DNA of 64,000 bases, taken from positions 1 through 64,000 of the forward strand of contig NZ_VOBQ01000020.1 in NCBI RefSeq assembly GCF_007833165.1, given 5' to 3'. This DNA comes from Caenimonas sedimenti. GTDB taxonomy: Bacteria; Pseudomonadota; Gammaproteobacteria; Burkholderiales; Burkholderiaceae_C. Below are positions 36,858 to 45,395 of this stretch, piece by piece. A model generated the notes under the pieces. That model was not told where the DNA came from. It did no database searches and was given only the letters and a program-made list of their open reading frames with translations. Each line of letters opens with the position of its first letter. The first letter of the stretch is position 1. The position numbers were made by a program, and so were the translations under genes.

Positions 36858-37127
36858 CTATTCGCCTTCGCCGAACTTGTCGGCGATCAAGGCCAGCAGC
36901 GCGTCCATCGCTTCCTGCTCGCGTTCGCCCGCGGTTTCGACGGTGATCTCGGTGCCCACGCCGGCGGCCAGCATCATCACGCCCATGATGCTCTTGGCGT
37001 TGACACGGCGTTCGCCGCGGCTCAGCCAGACCTCGCAGGGATAGCTGCCGGCCAGCTTGGTCAGCTTGGCGGAAGCCCGCGCGTGCAGGCCCAGCTTATT
37101 GCTGATGGTCGTGTTCGTCTTGATCAT
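36858..37127 (-). CDS. ptsH: Phosphocarrier protein HPr
   Basis: 89 residues. Active-site His15 is in NKLGLHARASAKLTKLA, and Ser46 lies in the regulatory helix (VNAKSIMGVMMLAAGVGTEI). It passes phosphate from enzyme I to the EIIA protein. Its start codon lies 32 bp inside the 3' end of the EIIA gene in another frame, so the two are translationally coupled. No HPr kinase gene is in the window. Confidence 0.97.
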   Translation of the reverse strand: MIKTNTTISNKLGLHARASAKLTKLAGSYPCEVWLSRGERRVNAKSIMGVMMLAAGVGTEITVETAGEREQEAMDALLALIADKFGEGE

Positions 37128-37551
37128 GGTTGCGTTGTGGCTGCTGCTGCGGTGCCGTGATCGCGACCTGCATCACGCCCTGCGTGCCGCCGATGACGGC
37201 GCGCGATACCAGCGAGTCGAGCGTCTCGTGGCGGTAACTCACGCTGCGCAGAAGCATCGGGAGGTTGACCCCCGTGATGAGGCGTGAACGTGTGCCATCC
37301 ACCAGTCGCTGCGCCACGTTGCTGGGCGTGGCGCCGAAGATGTCGGCGAGCACCAGCACGCCCTTCACCCCCGGGAGCCGCGACAGCTGGTCCAGCGCGA
37401 TCCGCGCGGCGCCCAACGTCTCCTCCGGCTGGAGGTTCGGCTGCACGTCGATGGCCATCACGGTGGAGCCGCAGTCGGGAAACACGTGGAGCGCGCATTG
37501 CCGCAGGGCGTTGGCCAGGGGCGCGTGGGCGATCAGCAGGATGGCGTTCAT
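37096..37551 (-). CDS. PTS EIIA component, mannose (EIIA-Man) family
   Basis: 151 residues. Phosphorylation site His9 is in MNAILLIAHAPLANALRQCA. ADIFGATPSNVAQRL and ITGVNLPMLLRSVSYR are typical of the EIIA-Man fold. No EIIB, EIIC or EIID partner is adjacent, so like many betaproteobacterial homologues it may act as a regulatory phosphoacceptor. The last ~18 residues are a Gln/His/Asp-rich tail (PQQQPQRNHDQDEHDHQQ) encoded largely in the overlap with ptsH. The gene starts just inside the stop codon of the upstream MFS gene (4-bp overlap). Confidence 0.93.
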   Translation of the reverse strand: MNAILLIAHAPLANALRQCALHVFPDCGSTVMAIDVQPNLQPEETLGAARIALDQLSRLPGVKGVLVLADIFGATPSNVAQRLVDGTRSRLITGVNLPMLLRSVSYRHETLDSLVSRAVIGGTQGVMQVAITAPQQQPQRNHDQDEHDHQQ

Positions 37552-38780
37552 GTGGCTTGCTGCCGATTATGGCCGCCAGCTCCCAGGAACCACGCATACG
37601 ACGCGACGCTGCAGGCCAGGAAGACACCCAGCGATGCGCGGAAAGCGGCGGCTTCCGTGAGCCCGCCCGAGCGGAACGCGTCGATCAGCAGGCCAATGCC
37701 CCACTGCACGACAAACACTCCGAGAAAGATCACGAGGTTGTATGCGGACAACGCGCGTCCCGCCAGGCTGGCGGGGAACACCATGCCGACGGCGGGCTGG
37801 GCCAGCGACACGAAGGTGCTGCTGACGCAGAACAGGGCCAGCGTCCATGCTCCGGCGGCAGGCCCCGCCGCGATCAGCACGCCCAGCATCACGAAGCTGA
37901 GCGGCAGGCCCCAGGCGATCAACAGGTCGATGCTGATCCCGCGCTTCTGCAGCCACGGGTTGGCCATGCCCCAGCTCCAGAACGCGGCCAGCATGCAGAT
38001 GTTGATGGTGAAAAGGCCACCGGCGGCCTGCAATGGTTCGTAGCCGGCCACCCGCACCATCCAGGGGCCGGCCCAGAGCGTCTGCACCGCGATCATCCCG
38101 CCGTAGCTGAAGAACCCGACCGGAGTCATCTTGCGGAAGTACGGATGGCGCCAGACGTCGGCATAGCTGGCGCGCGCTCCGGCGTCCACCTCGGCCGGCG
38201 CCTGTGGCGCCTGCCAGGCCGGCACCCGCCAGACGATGAGGGCCATCGAGACGGCGACCAGTCCGGCAAGGCCCCAGAACAGGGGCCGCCAGCCGACCAC
38301 GGGAACGAGCCATTGAACGGGCAGCGTGGAGGCGAGCATGCCGAACGAGCCGGTCATCAGCATCCAGGAGTTGGCACGCAGTTGCACGGCCGGGGTGAAC
38401 CAGCGCCGGTAGCCGGTGAGCGGCGCCATGAGGCATGCGCTCACCCCGACACCACAGAGGACGCGCGCCGCGAGCAGGCCGGAAAAGCTGGACGCCTGGG
38501 CGAATGCCGCGCAGCCCAGGACGGCGACGAACAGGAATCCGAGGATGACTTTCTTGGGGCCGTGCCGGTCCAGCCACGTCCCCAGCGGCAACTGGGTGGC
38601 GGCAAAGCCGAGGAAGTAGCCCCCGGCCAGCAGGCCGAGGTCCCGCGCCTGGAGCTGGAACTCCGCGGACAGCGTCGGCGACAGCGTGGCGGTGACGGCG
38701 CGCAGCAGCGCGGAGAAAAAGTACGCGAAGGCGAAGGCAAGAAAGACCACCACCGCCTGGCGGCGCGCTAACACGGGCAT
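37548..38780 (-). CDS. Major facilitator superfamily transporter
   Basis: 410 residues from the ATG at 38780; the frame runs further upstream, but that part overlaps the divergent CoA-transferase start. It has twelve hydrophobic helices. The loop 2-3 motif is LPLGTWLDRHGPKKVILGFL, a variant of the MFS GxLaDrxGrr signature. A Pro/Ala-rich central loop (AWQAPQAPAEVDAGARASYA) lies between the halves. Similar to nitrate/nitrite- or organic-anion-type MFS carriers, but the substrate cannot be told. The stop overlaps the EIIA start. Confidence 0.88.
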   Translation of the reverse strand: MPVLARRQAVVVFLAFAFAYFFSALLRAVTATLSPTLSAEFQLQARDLGLLAGGYFLGFAATQLPLGTWLDRHGPKKVILGFLFVAVLGCAAFAQASSFSGLLAARVLCGVGVSACLMAPLTGYRRWFTPAVQLRANSWMLMTGSFGMLASTLPVQWLVPVVGWRPLFWGLAGLVAVSMALIVWRVPAWQAPQAPAEVDAGARASYADVWRHPYFRKMTPVGFFSYGGMIAVQTLWAGPWMVRVAGYEPLQAAGGLFTINICMLAAFWSWGMANPWLQKRGISIDLLIAWGLPLSFVMLGVLIAAGPAAGAWTLALFCVSSTFVSLAQPAVGMVFPASLAGRALSAYNLVIFLGVFVVQWGIGLLIDAFRSGGLTEAAAFRASLGVFLACSVASYAWFLGAGGHNRQQAT

Positions 38781-38835
38781 CGCGGAATGATACGGTTCCG
38801 GCTCGGCCGCATCCGTGGCCTCAAAATACCGCGCC

Positions 38836-40071
38836 ATGAATGCTCTCGATGGAATTCGCGTCCTGGACCTGTCGCGGGTGCTGGCCGGCCCGTGGTGCAC
38901 GCAAACGCTGGCGGACCTCGGCGCGGACGTGATCAAGGTCGAACGGCCCGGCACCGGCGACGACACGCGCACCTGGGGCCCGCCGTTCCTGCGCGACCGC
39001 GACGGCCGGGACACGGCGGAGGCCGCGTATTACCTGGGCACCAACCGCAACAAGCGCTCCATCACGTGCGACATCGCGAAGCCGGAGGGCCAGGCGCTGG
39101 TGCGCGAACTGGCGGCGCACTGCGACGTGTTCGTGGAAAACTACAAGGTGGGCGACATGGCCCGCTATGGCCTCGACTACGCCACCATCCGGGCCGTCAA
39201 TCCGCGGATGGTCTATTGCAGCGTCACCGGCTTCGGCCAGACCGGCCCTTACCGCGAACGCGCCGGCTACGATTACGCCGTGCAGGGCATGGGCGGGCTG
39301 ATGAGCATCACCGGCGAACGCGACGACCTCGGCGGTGGCCCGCAGAAGGTGGGGGTCGCGGTGGCCGACCTGTTCACCGGCATGTACGCGACCGTGGGCA
39401 TCCTGGCGGCATTGCGCCATGCCGAGCGCACCGGCGAGGGCCAGCACGTCGACATGGCCCTGCTGGACACGCAGGTGGCGATGCTGGCCAACCTGGGCGC
39501 CAACTACCTGGTGAACGGCCAGGTGCCCGGCCGCGCCGGCAACGCCCACCAGAACATCGTGCCCTACCAGGTGTTCGAGGTTGCGCCGGGCCCGGATGGT
39601 GCCAAGGACCACCTGATCATCGCGGTCGGCAACGACAGCCAGTTCGTGAAGTTCTGCCAGGTCGCCGGGCAACCCGAACTGGCCAGCGACGCCCGCTTCG
39701 CCAAGAACCAGGACCGCGTCCGCCACCGGGCCGTCCTGGTGCCGTTGCTCGAGGGGATCATGAAAACCCGGACCAAGCGGGACTGGCTGGCCGCGTTGGA
39801 AGCAGCCAAGGTGCCGTGCGGCGCCATCAACAACCTGGCCGAAGTCTTCGCGGACCCGCATGTGCGCGAGCGCGGCATGGTGCAGGACTGGGATCACCCG
39901 CTGGCGGGGCCCCTCCGGCTGGTGGCCAGCCCGCTCAAGCTGAGCGGCACGCCGGTGCGGGCCGACCGCGTGCCGCCGCTGCTCGGCGAGCACACCGACG
40001 AAGTCTTGCAAGAGGTGCTGGGCTGCGGCGCGGACCGGCTGAAGGCGCTGCGCGCGCAAGGAGTGGTCTGA
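38836..40071 (+). CDS. CaiB/BaiF family CoA transferase
   Basis: 411 residues from the ATG at 38836. Family III CoA-transferase motifs are GIRVLDLSRVLAGPWCTQTL, ADLGADVIKVERPGTGDDTR, YYLGTNRNKRSITCD, VFVENYKVGDMARYGLDY, MVYCSVTGFGQTGPY, and GEGQHVDMALLDTQVAMLAN. It moves CoA between an acyl-CoA donor and a carboxylic acid acceptor (for example a dicarboxylate such as succinate, glutarate or formate/oxalate). The next gene, an esterase-like hydrolase, overlaps its stop by one base. An upstream 55-bp gap to the divergent MFS gene must hold both promoters. Confidence 0.92.
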   Translation: MNALDGIRVLDLSRVLAGPWCTQTLADLGADVIKVERPGTGDDTRTWGPPFLRDRDGRDTAEAAYYLGTNRNKRSITCDIAKPEGQALVRELAAHCDVFVENYKVGDMARYGLDYATIRAVNPRMVYCSVTGFGQTGPYRERAGYDYAVQGMGGLMSITGERDDLGGGPQKVGVAVADLFTGMYATVGILAALRHAERTGEGQHVDMALLDTQVAMLANLGANYLVNGQVPGRAGNAHQNIVPYQVFEVAPGPDGAKDHLIIAVGNDSQFVKFCQVAGQPELASDARFAKNQDRVRHRAVLVPLLEGIMKTRTKRDWLAALEAAKVPCGAINNLAEVFADPHVRERGMVQDWDHPLAGPLRLVASPLKLSGTPVRADRVPPLLGEHTDEVLQEVLGCGADRLKALRAQGVV

Positions 40072-40802
40072 TGGCGAATTTTCTTCTGGTGCATGGCGCC
40101 TGGCATGGCGCCTGGTGCTGGCGCCGGGTGGCGGCGCCGCTGGCCGCCCAGGGGCATCGCGTGCACGCGGTGACACTCACGGGCGTCGGGGAGCGTGCCC
40201 ACCTGCGCTCGCCCCTCATCACGCTCGAGACGCATATCGCCGATGTGGTGAATGCCCTTGACGCGGAGGAACTCGAGGACGTCATCCTGGCTGTCCACTC
40301 GTACGCCGGGATGCTGGGAACGGCCGTGGCCGACCGGATGCCGGGCCGGTTGCGTCACCTGGTCTATGTCGATGCCGTCGTGCCGAACCCCGGCGAGAGC
40401 TGGAGCGCCTGCCATCCGAGCGTCACGCGTGAAGCGCGGATCGCGGCCGCGGAAGCTTCTCCGGACTACAGCATTCCGCCGCCCGATCCGAAGGTCTACG
40501 GATTGGAAGGCAGCGACCATGCGTGGGTGCAGCGGCGCCAAACACCCCATCCCGGCCACACTTACCAGGCTGTGCTGGCCTTTGAACCGGCGCGAGTCGC
40601 CAGCGTCGCACGGACCTTTGTCGATTGCATCGAGCCACCCCTCGCGACCATCGACATCAGCCGGCAACGTGTTCGAGATCCATCGTTCTGGGGCGGGGCC
40701 TGGGCCGGCGGCGCGCCAAGTTCCATAGTCGAGTTGCGGACCGGCCACGACCCGATGGTCAGTTCCGCCAACGAGTTGGTGCAAACCCTGCTTGCTTTGT
40801 AA
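40071..40802 (+). CDS. Alpha/beta hydrolase (EstC/salicylate-esterase-like)
   Basis: 243 residues. The oxyanion segment VHGAWHGAWCWRRVAAPLAA is near the N-terminus. Nucleophile Ser77 is in AVHSYAGM, where the usual GxSxG has His at the first position. The catalytic His is in RTGHDPMVSSA. The fold and the GAWHGAWCW motif match the hydroxynitrile lyase/methyl-esterase branch. Translationally coupled to the CoA-transferase gene, suggesting one pathway for a carboxylic ester or acid (inference). Confidence 0.88.
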   Translation: MANFLLVHGAWHGAWCWRRVAAPLAAQGHRVHAVTLTGVGERAHLRSPLITLETHIADVVNALDAEELEDVILAVHSYAGMLGTAVADRMPGRLRHLVYVDAVVPNPGESWSACHPSVTREARIAAAEASPDYSIPPPDPKVYGLEGSDHAWVQRRQTPHPGHTYQAVLAFEPARVASVARTFVDCIEPPLATIDISRQRVRDPSFWGGAWAGGAPSSIVELRTGHDPMVSSANELVQTLLAL

Positions 40803-40894
40803 CCGGCCTTGCTATTTTCTGTGACGAGCAGATACTTCAATTCACATCTTGTAGCAAATCCAAGTGTGATACTTAGGGACTAACAGGAGTACGA

Positions 40895-41995
40895 ATGGTT
40901 CAGGCAGTTGCCGCGGGCGTGGAAGCCAAAGCGACCAAGATCGATCCCATGCTCGTGCCGGGCGTGATCGGCGCTGAACTCGCGCGACACACCTCCGCGA
41001 TGGACAGCGTGCTGAACGCTTTCCGCCGGACCCGCTCGATCACGCGCAGCCAGATGGGCACGTTGCGCACGGCCACCGCGGGCATCCAGCGGATCGGCAT
41101 GTACAGCCAGCAACTGTCCCGGCTCGCGGGTGGCCGGCTGCGCCAGTCCCACGAACGCGTCAGCCTCGATGAACTCATGCGCCGCGCGCTGGCCGACAAC
41201 GACTGGCGGTACTACGAAGGCGGACTGCAGATCGAACACCACCTGCAGCCCGTCGAGGTCATCCTCGATCCCTCGCTGCTGGTGACCCTGCTCGAGGTCG
41301 CGGTCGACTGCGCGGCGCGTTACGGCCAGGTCATCAACCTCTTGCTGAAGATCAAGAACTGGCCGGAGCACGGGCTGCTCACGTTGAAGTCGCGCCCCCA
41401 TGTGGCCACCACCCAGCCAGCGCAGGGCGAGCAGGAGGAATACCTCGAATGGATCATGCTGCTGCACCTGGCCCAGGCCATGGGCGTGATCGTCGAGCGC
41501 GAGATGTACGCGGACCACGTGCTGATCACGATCGAGTTCCCGCGGACCGTGAAGAAGCTGGAGGGTCTCACGGCCGTCGAAATCGACGGTGGCGGGGATT
41601 CATCGCTGATGAGCGAGTCCCGTCCGCTCGCGGGACACCGCGTGCTGCTGATCGCGGGTGACGACAAGCTGCGCTGGGACGTGCGCAGCGTCTGCGAGGA
41701 CATGCGGCTGGTGCTGGATGTGACGCCCAGCTGCGCCCAGGCGATCCGCTACTGCGAGCTGGACAAGCCGCACATGATCATCATCGACGAACGCATCCGG
41801 GACGAGCAGTTCGACATGCTGCGGGAAGACCTGCTCCGGTACGACGTCAATTTCCCCTGCATCGAGATCGCCTCCAAACCCAACGTCGTCGAAGTGGCGA
41901 GCTGGGAAGGCGACCGCATGAGCCGCATCAGCCGCGACGCGCTGCGCACGCAGCTGTCGTCGATCATGGCCATGGAGCTCGCCAAGGTCTTCTAG
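40895..41995 (+). CDS. Degenerate histidine-kinase/receiver-like protein
   Basis: 366 residues with an AGGAG site 5 bp before the ATG. Residues about 25-75 form a helical stretch (DSVLNAFRRTRSITRSQMGT). Residues 90-230 have the spacing of a histidine-kinase dimerisation and ATPase region (DPSLLVTLLEVAVDCAARYG resembles an N-box without its Asn; no G1/G2 glycines). Residues about 248-360 look like a receiver domain (RVLLIAGDDKLRWDVRSV, then MIIIDERI with a candidate phosphoacceptor Asp). No clear H-box. No signal or membrane helix. Probably a pseudokinase/receiver adaptor; the partner is unknown and no two-component genes are adjacent. Confidence 0.5.
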   Translation: MVQAVAAGVEAKATKIDPMLVPGVIGAELARHTSAMDSVLNAFRRTRSITRSQMGTLRTATAGIQRIGMYSQQLSRLAGGRLRQSHERVSLDELMRRALADNDWRYYEGGLQIEHHLQPVEVILDPSLLVTLLEVAVDCAARYGQVINLLLKIKNWPEHGLLTLKSRPHVATTQPAQGEQEEYLEWIMLLHLAQAMGVIVEREMYADHVLITIEFPRTVKKLEGLTAVEIDGGGDSSLMSESRPLAGHRVLLIAGDDKLRWDVRSVCEDMRLVLDVTPSCAQAIRYCELDKPHMIIIDERIRDEQFDMLREDLLRYDVNFPCIEIASKPNVVEVASWEGDRMSRISRDALRTQLSSIMAMELAKVF

Positions 41996-42041
41996 ACGGC
42001 GGCCGGCGTGAACTTTCACGCTGGGCCAGAATCCTGGTGTG

Positions 42042-42545
42042 ATGGCAAAAACTTTCCGGTGGGCCGCTGGCGCGGTGCTTCTCCTCGCGGCCGCGGCCGC
42101 GGCTTTCTGGTGGGGCGCCAGCGCGCAAGCGGCGCCGGCTTCCACCTTCGTCCTGCTGGACGGCAGCAAGCGTACGACGGCCGACCTCAAGGGCAAGGTG
42201 ACGCTGGTCAACTTCTGGGCGACCAGCTGCACCACTTGCGTCGCTGAAATGCCGAAGCTGGTCGCCACTTACGACAAGTACAAGGCCAAGGGCTACGAAC
42301 ACATGGCCGTGGCCATGGCCTACGACCCGCCCAGTTATGTGGTGAATTACGCGCAGACGCGCAAGCTGCCCTTCCCTGTCGCCATCGACAACACCGGGGC
42401 GGTGGCGCAGGCCTGGGGGGACGTGAAGCTCACGCCGACCACCTACGTCGTCAACAAGCGCGGGGAGATCGTCAAGCGGTATGTCGGCGAGCCCGACTTC
42501 GGCGAGCTGCACCGGCTGATCGAGAAGCTGCTGGCCGAGGCCTGA
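42042..42545 (+). CDS. TlpA-family thioredoxin-like protein
   Basis: 167 residues from the ATG at 42042; a GTG lies one codon earlier. A membrane anchor or signal peptide at 6-30 is followed by a thioredoxin fold with active site WATSCTTCVAEMP (CTTC at 63-66) and a cis-Pro in KLTPTTYVV. It is a periplasmic disulfide reductant or cytochrome-maturation helper (ResA/TlpA type). It lies next to two cytochrome genes, which fits a role in haem protein assembly. A strong terminator follows. Confidence 0.9.
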   Translation: MAKTFRWAAGAVLLLAAAAAAFWWGASAQAAPASTFVLLDGSKRTTADLKGKVTLVNFWATSCTTCVAEMPKLVATYDKYKAKGYEHMAVAMAYDPPSYVVNYAQTRKLPFPVAIDNTGAVAQAWGDVKLTPTTYVVNKRGEIVKRYVGEPDFGELHRLIEKLLAEA

Positions 42546-42570
42546 ACGACGCGAGCGGTGATGCCCAAGC

Positions 42571-42597
42571 AAAAGGCCCGCGAAGCGGGCCTTTTTG
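42571..42597 (+). terminator. Bidirectional intrinsic terminator
   Basis: AAAAGGCCCGC-GAA-GCGGGCCTTTTT lies between the convergent TlpA-like and cytochrome c' genes. T-tracts occur on both strands, so it can serve both. Confidence 0.9.
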
Positions 42598-42605
42598 TCG
42601 TCTGT

Positions 42606-43061
42606 TCAATCCCTGCGGAAGTCGTCGTGGCAGGCCTTGCAGGTCGCAGCCGCCGGGCCGAAAGCCGCTTTCAGGTTGTCCAGGTTGCCGGTCTTCGCCG
42701 CGGCGGCCAGCTTCTGCGCTTCCGCCTGCAACTTGTCTCCATAGCCCTTGAACTTGGCCTGCTCGCTCCAGATCTCGGGTTTGGCGCGCGTGTCACCCTT
42801 GTCGGACCCGGGAATGAACCCGGTTGACCCCAAGCCGGCAACCACGGCGAGCACGTCCGCATGGCGCGCGGCCGCTTGCGCGTCAAATGGAGCCCGGCCG
42901 GAGGCCATGGCGCCTAGCGGCCCGAAATGAGCCGCCTGCAAAGTCATCACACTCTTGCGGTACTTGATGGCGTCTTCCGGCTTCTGAAAACTCTGCGCGG
43001 AGGCCGGCGCGGCCAGGGCGCAGGCGGCGGCCGCGATGGCCAGGGAGGTGGCTAGTTTCAT
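42606..43061 (-). CDS. Cytochrome c'
   Basis: 151 residues from the ATG at 43061 with a GGAGAAG site upstream. A signal peptide ends near ASAQ (about 23). The mature protein is a four-helix bundle with the haem motif CKACH near the C-terminus (141-145) followed by DDFR, which is the class II cytochrome c pattern. FQKPEDAIKYRKSVMTL is the usual first helix. It binds NO/CO or shuttles electrons in the periplasm. Divergent from a cytochrome b561 gene, a frequent pairing in Proteobacteria. Confidence 0.93.
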   Translation of the reverse strand: MKLATSLAIAAAACALAAPASAQSFQKPEDAIKYRKSVMTLQAAHFGPLGAMASGRAPFDAQAAARHADVLAVVAGLGSTGFIPGSDKGDTRAKPEIWSEQAKFKGYGDKLQAEAQKLAAAAKTGNLDNLKAAFGPAAATCKACHDDFRRD

Positions 43062-43232
43062 TGGCTTCTTCTCCTGATTGGGGCTGTGAATTGGCTGGTG
43101 CCATTGCGGCTGAGTGAGTATCGTGACAAAAGTTCGGCCGGGAACTTGCCACACCGGGAATTTACTAACACTGCGGCGCGGAGGAGCGCTAATCTGTCGC
43201 ACCGGGCCAACAAAAAACCAAGGGGATCTTTC

Positions 43233-43910
43233 ATGGCATTCCGCGTCCGGGTCTGGGATCTCCCCACCCGCCTGTTTCATTGGCTGCTGGTTTTCTGCGT
43301 CGTGAGCCTGGTCATTTCCGGCTATGTCGGCGGCCCGGCCATGGTTTGGCACGCGCGCCTTGGCTACACGGTGCTGGCCTTGCTGCTGTTTCGCATCGTC
43401 TGGGGCTTGGTCGGCGGCCACTGGAGCCGGTTCAAAAGCTTCATTTACGCTCCTTCGAGTGTCCTGAACTACCTGCGCGGCAAGTCGCACCCCGACCACC
43501 TGATTGGCCACAACCCCTTGGGCGCGGGCTCGGTGTTCGCGATGCTGCTGGTGCTGCTGGCGCAAGTCGGCACCGGCCTGGTCAGCGATGACGAAATCGC
43601 CTTCCAGGGCCCACTGAACCGCTTCGTCGCCAGCAGCAAGGGCCTGGCCGCCACCTGGTACCACAAGCAGATCGGCCAGTGGCTGGTGATCGGCCTGGTC
43701 GTCATCCACGTGGCCGCCGTCATGTACTACCTGCTGAAGAAGCGCACCAACCTGATCCGCCCGATGATCGTGGGCGACAAGGAGGTCGCGGCGCCCGCCG
43801 TGTCCTCCCGGGACGATGCCGTGTCGCGCCTGGCCGCCGCCGTGGTGTTCGGCCTGGGCGCGGCCGCGGTCACCTGGCTGGTCAGCCTGGGCACCGTCGG
43901 GGGCGGCTGA
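43233..43910 (+). CDS. Cytochrome b561 / b-type haem membrane protein
   Basis: 225 residues with an AAGGGG site before the ATG. It has four main hydrophobic helices. Haem-ligand candidates are His in LPTRLFHWLLVFCVV, VWHARLGYTVLALLLFR, and WYHKQIGQWLVIGLVVIHVA, matching the Ni/Fe-hydrogenase-type cytochrome b561 domain. It links the quinone pool to periplasmic c-type cytochromes; the divergent cytochrome c' is the likely partner. Confidence 0.9.
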   Translation: MAFRVRVWDLPTRLFHWLLVFCVVSLVISGYVGGPAMVWHARLGYTVLALLLFRIVWGLVGGHWSRFKSFIYAPSSVLNYLRGKSHPDHLIGHNPLGAGSVFAMLLVLLAQVGTGLVSDDEIAFQGPLNRFVASSKGLAATWYHKQIGQWLVIGLVVIHVAAVMYYLLKKRTNLIRPMIVGDKEVAAPAVSSRDDAVSRLAAAVVFGLGAAAVTWLVSLGTVGGG

Positions 43911-43976
43911 GCCCGAGCGAGTGCGCTCCGGGCCGCCGCCCGCTAAACTGGCCGGCCCACCACTTCCGCCACGCAC

Positions 43977-44474
43977 GTGGACACGGCCCCTCTACCGCTC
44001 ATCGATATTTCCGAGGCCCAGGCGACGCAGGACATGGACGAAGTCCGGGCCATCTTCCGCGAGTATGCGGATGGCCTGGGTGTCGACCTTTGCTTCCAGC
44101 AGTTCGACGAGGAGTTGGCCGGCCTGCCGGGCGATTACGCCCCGCCGCGCGGTGCCCTGCTGCTGGCACGCGTCGACGGCAAGCTCGCGGGTTGCTGCGC
44201 GCTCCGCCCGCTCGACACCGCCGACTACCCGAACGCCGCCGAAATGAAGCGCCTGTTCGTGCGCCCCGCGTTTCGCAGCCTCGGGCTCGGGCGCCGGCTG
44301 GCCGAGGCGATCCTCGATGCCGGCCGGCAGGCGGGTTATGGCTGCGTGCTGCTCGACACGCTGGACGACATGGAAGCGGCGCGCGCGCTTTATGAGGACC
44401 TGGGGTTCGAGGACATCCCGCCCTACTACCACAACCCCATCGCGGGCGCGCACTACCTGAAGGCGAATCTATAG
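43977..44474 (+). CDS. GNAT-family N-acetyltransferase
   Basis: 165 residues starting at GTG 43977. Acetyl-CoA binding motif A is MKRLFVRPAFRSLGLGRRLA, with R/Q-x-x-G-x-G/A as SLGLGR. GYGCVLLDTLDDMEAARALY and LGFEDIPPYYHNP form the rest of the fold. Substrate unknown. It begins 66 bp after the cytochrome b gene and ends before a hairpin terminator. Confidence 0.9.
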   Translation: MDTAPLPLIDISEAQATQDMDEVRAIFREYADGLGVDLCFQQFDEELAGLPGDYAPPRGALLLARVDGKLAGCCALRPLDTADYPNAAEMKRLFVRPAFRSLGLGRRLAEAILDAGRQAGYGCVLLDTLDDMEAARALYEDLGFEDIPPYYHNPIAGAHYLKANL

Positions 44475-44483
44475 GCGAAACGT

Positions 44484-44517
44484 CCCGCGCCGAGGCGCGG
44501 GCCGGACTTCGGTTTTT
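44484..44517 (+). terminator. Terminator after the GNAT gene
   Basis: CCCGCGCC/GGCGCGGG hairpin followed by a small CCGGACTTCGG hairpin and TTTTTA. It lies in the 41-bp gap between the convergent GNAT and peroxiredoxin genes. Confidence 0.55.
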
Positions 44518-45022
44518 ACGATTTCGCCTGGGCGAGCAGAGTAGATGCGTCGCTCACCTCGAACTTGCCGGGCGCTTCGACATTCAGGGTCGCGACCTTG
44601 CCGTCCTTCACGAGCATCGAATAGCGATTGCTGCGCACGCCCATGCCGCGTGCCGTGAGGTCCAGGGTCAGGCCGGTGGCCTTGGCGAAGTCGCCGCTGC
44701 CGTCGGCCAGCATGCGGACCTTGGTGCCGGTCTTCTGGTCGCGCGCCCAGGCACCCATCACGAAGGCGTCATTCACGCTGACGCACCAGATCTCGTCCAC
44801 GCCGGCCTGCTTGAGATCGTCGAACTTCTCCACGTAGCCGGGAACATGCTTGGCCGAACACGTGGGCGTGAAAGCGCCGGGCAGTGCGAACAGCGCGATC
44901 GTCTTGCCGGCCGCGGCGTCCTGCACCTTCACCGGGTTCGGCCCGATGCTGCAGCCGTTGCCTTCGACTTCCGAGTATTCCTGCAGGGTGGCCTCAGGGA
45001 GGGTGTCTCCGACCTTGATCAT
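44516..45022 (-). CDS. Peroxiredoxin (Prx5 type)
   Basis: 168 residues from the ATG at 45022 with GGAG upstream; a longer in-frame start at 45067 overlaps the ribosomal terminator. The redoxin domain has the peroxidatic Cys55 in LPGAFTPTCSAKHVPGY, and VDEIWCVSVNDAFVMGAWAR and the catalytic Arg region SNRYSML are typical of Prx5/PMP20. It reduces H2O2 and organic hydroperoxides. It follows the S10-type operon on the same strand but is separated from it by a strong terminator. Confidence 0.94.
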   Translation of the reverse strand: MIKVGDTLPEATLQEYSEVEGNGCSIGPNPVKVQDAAAGKTIALFALPGAFTPTCSAKHVPGYVEKFDDLKQAGVDEIWCVSVNDAFVMGAWARDQKTGTKVRMLADGSGDFAKATGLTLDLTARGMGVRSNRYSMLVKDGKVATLNVEAPGKFEVSDASTLLAQAKS

Positions 45023-45047
45023 TTGCGTGCTCCAGTATGAATGAGGG

Positions 45048-45081
45048 GAAAAACAAAAACGGCCCACATTGTGGGCCGTTT
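45048..45081 (-). terminator. Terminator of the ribosomal-protein operon
   Basis: On the minus strand AAACGGCCCACA-ATGTGGGCCGTTT is followed by TTGTTTTT. It lies about 40 bp after the rpsQ stop and ends the long ribosomal transcript before the peroxiredoxin gene. Confidence 0.92.
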
Positions 45082-45119
45082 CCGTGCGTTTTGCAGGCGG
45101 TCAGCTTGCCTGGGATCCG

Positions 45120-45395
45120 TCAGACTTCGATCGCCTTCTCGACCAGGCGCGTGGCGACCCAGTTCTTGGTCTTCGAAATCGGCTTGCTCTCGGTGATCTC
45201 GATCACGTCGCCGGTGTGGTACTCGCCCTTTTCGTCATGGGCGTGGTACTTGCTCGACTTCATCACGATCTTGCCGTAGAGCGCGTGCTTCACGCGGCGC
45301 TCGACGAGAACCGTCACGGTCTTGGCACGCTTGTCGCTCACCACCTTGCCGACCAAGGTGCGCTTGAGGGAGGTTTTCGCTTCCGTCATGGTCAT
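45120..45395 (-). CDS. rpsQ: 30S ribosomal protein S17
   Basis: 91 residues with the S17 core [20 protein letters not shown] and [19 protein letters not shown]. It binds 16S rRNA helices early in 30S assembly. The start overlaps the rpmC stop by 4 bp (a second Met lies two codons later). Last gene of this ribosomal operon; rplN and the spc genes do not follow, and a terminator is immediately downstream. Confidence 0.97.
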   Translation of the reverse strand: MTMTEAKTSLKRTLVGKVVSDKRAKTVTVLVERRVKHALYGKIVMKSSKYHAHDEKGEYHTGDVIEITESKPISKTKNWVATRLVEKAIEV

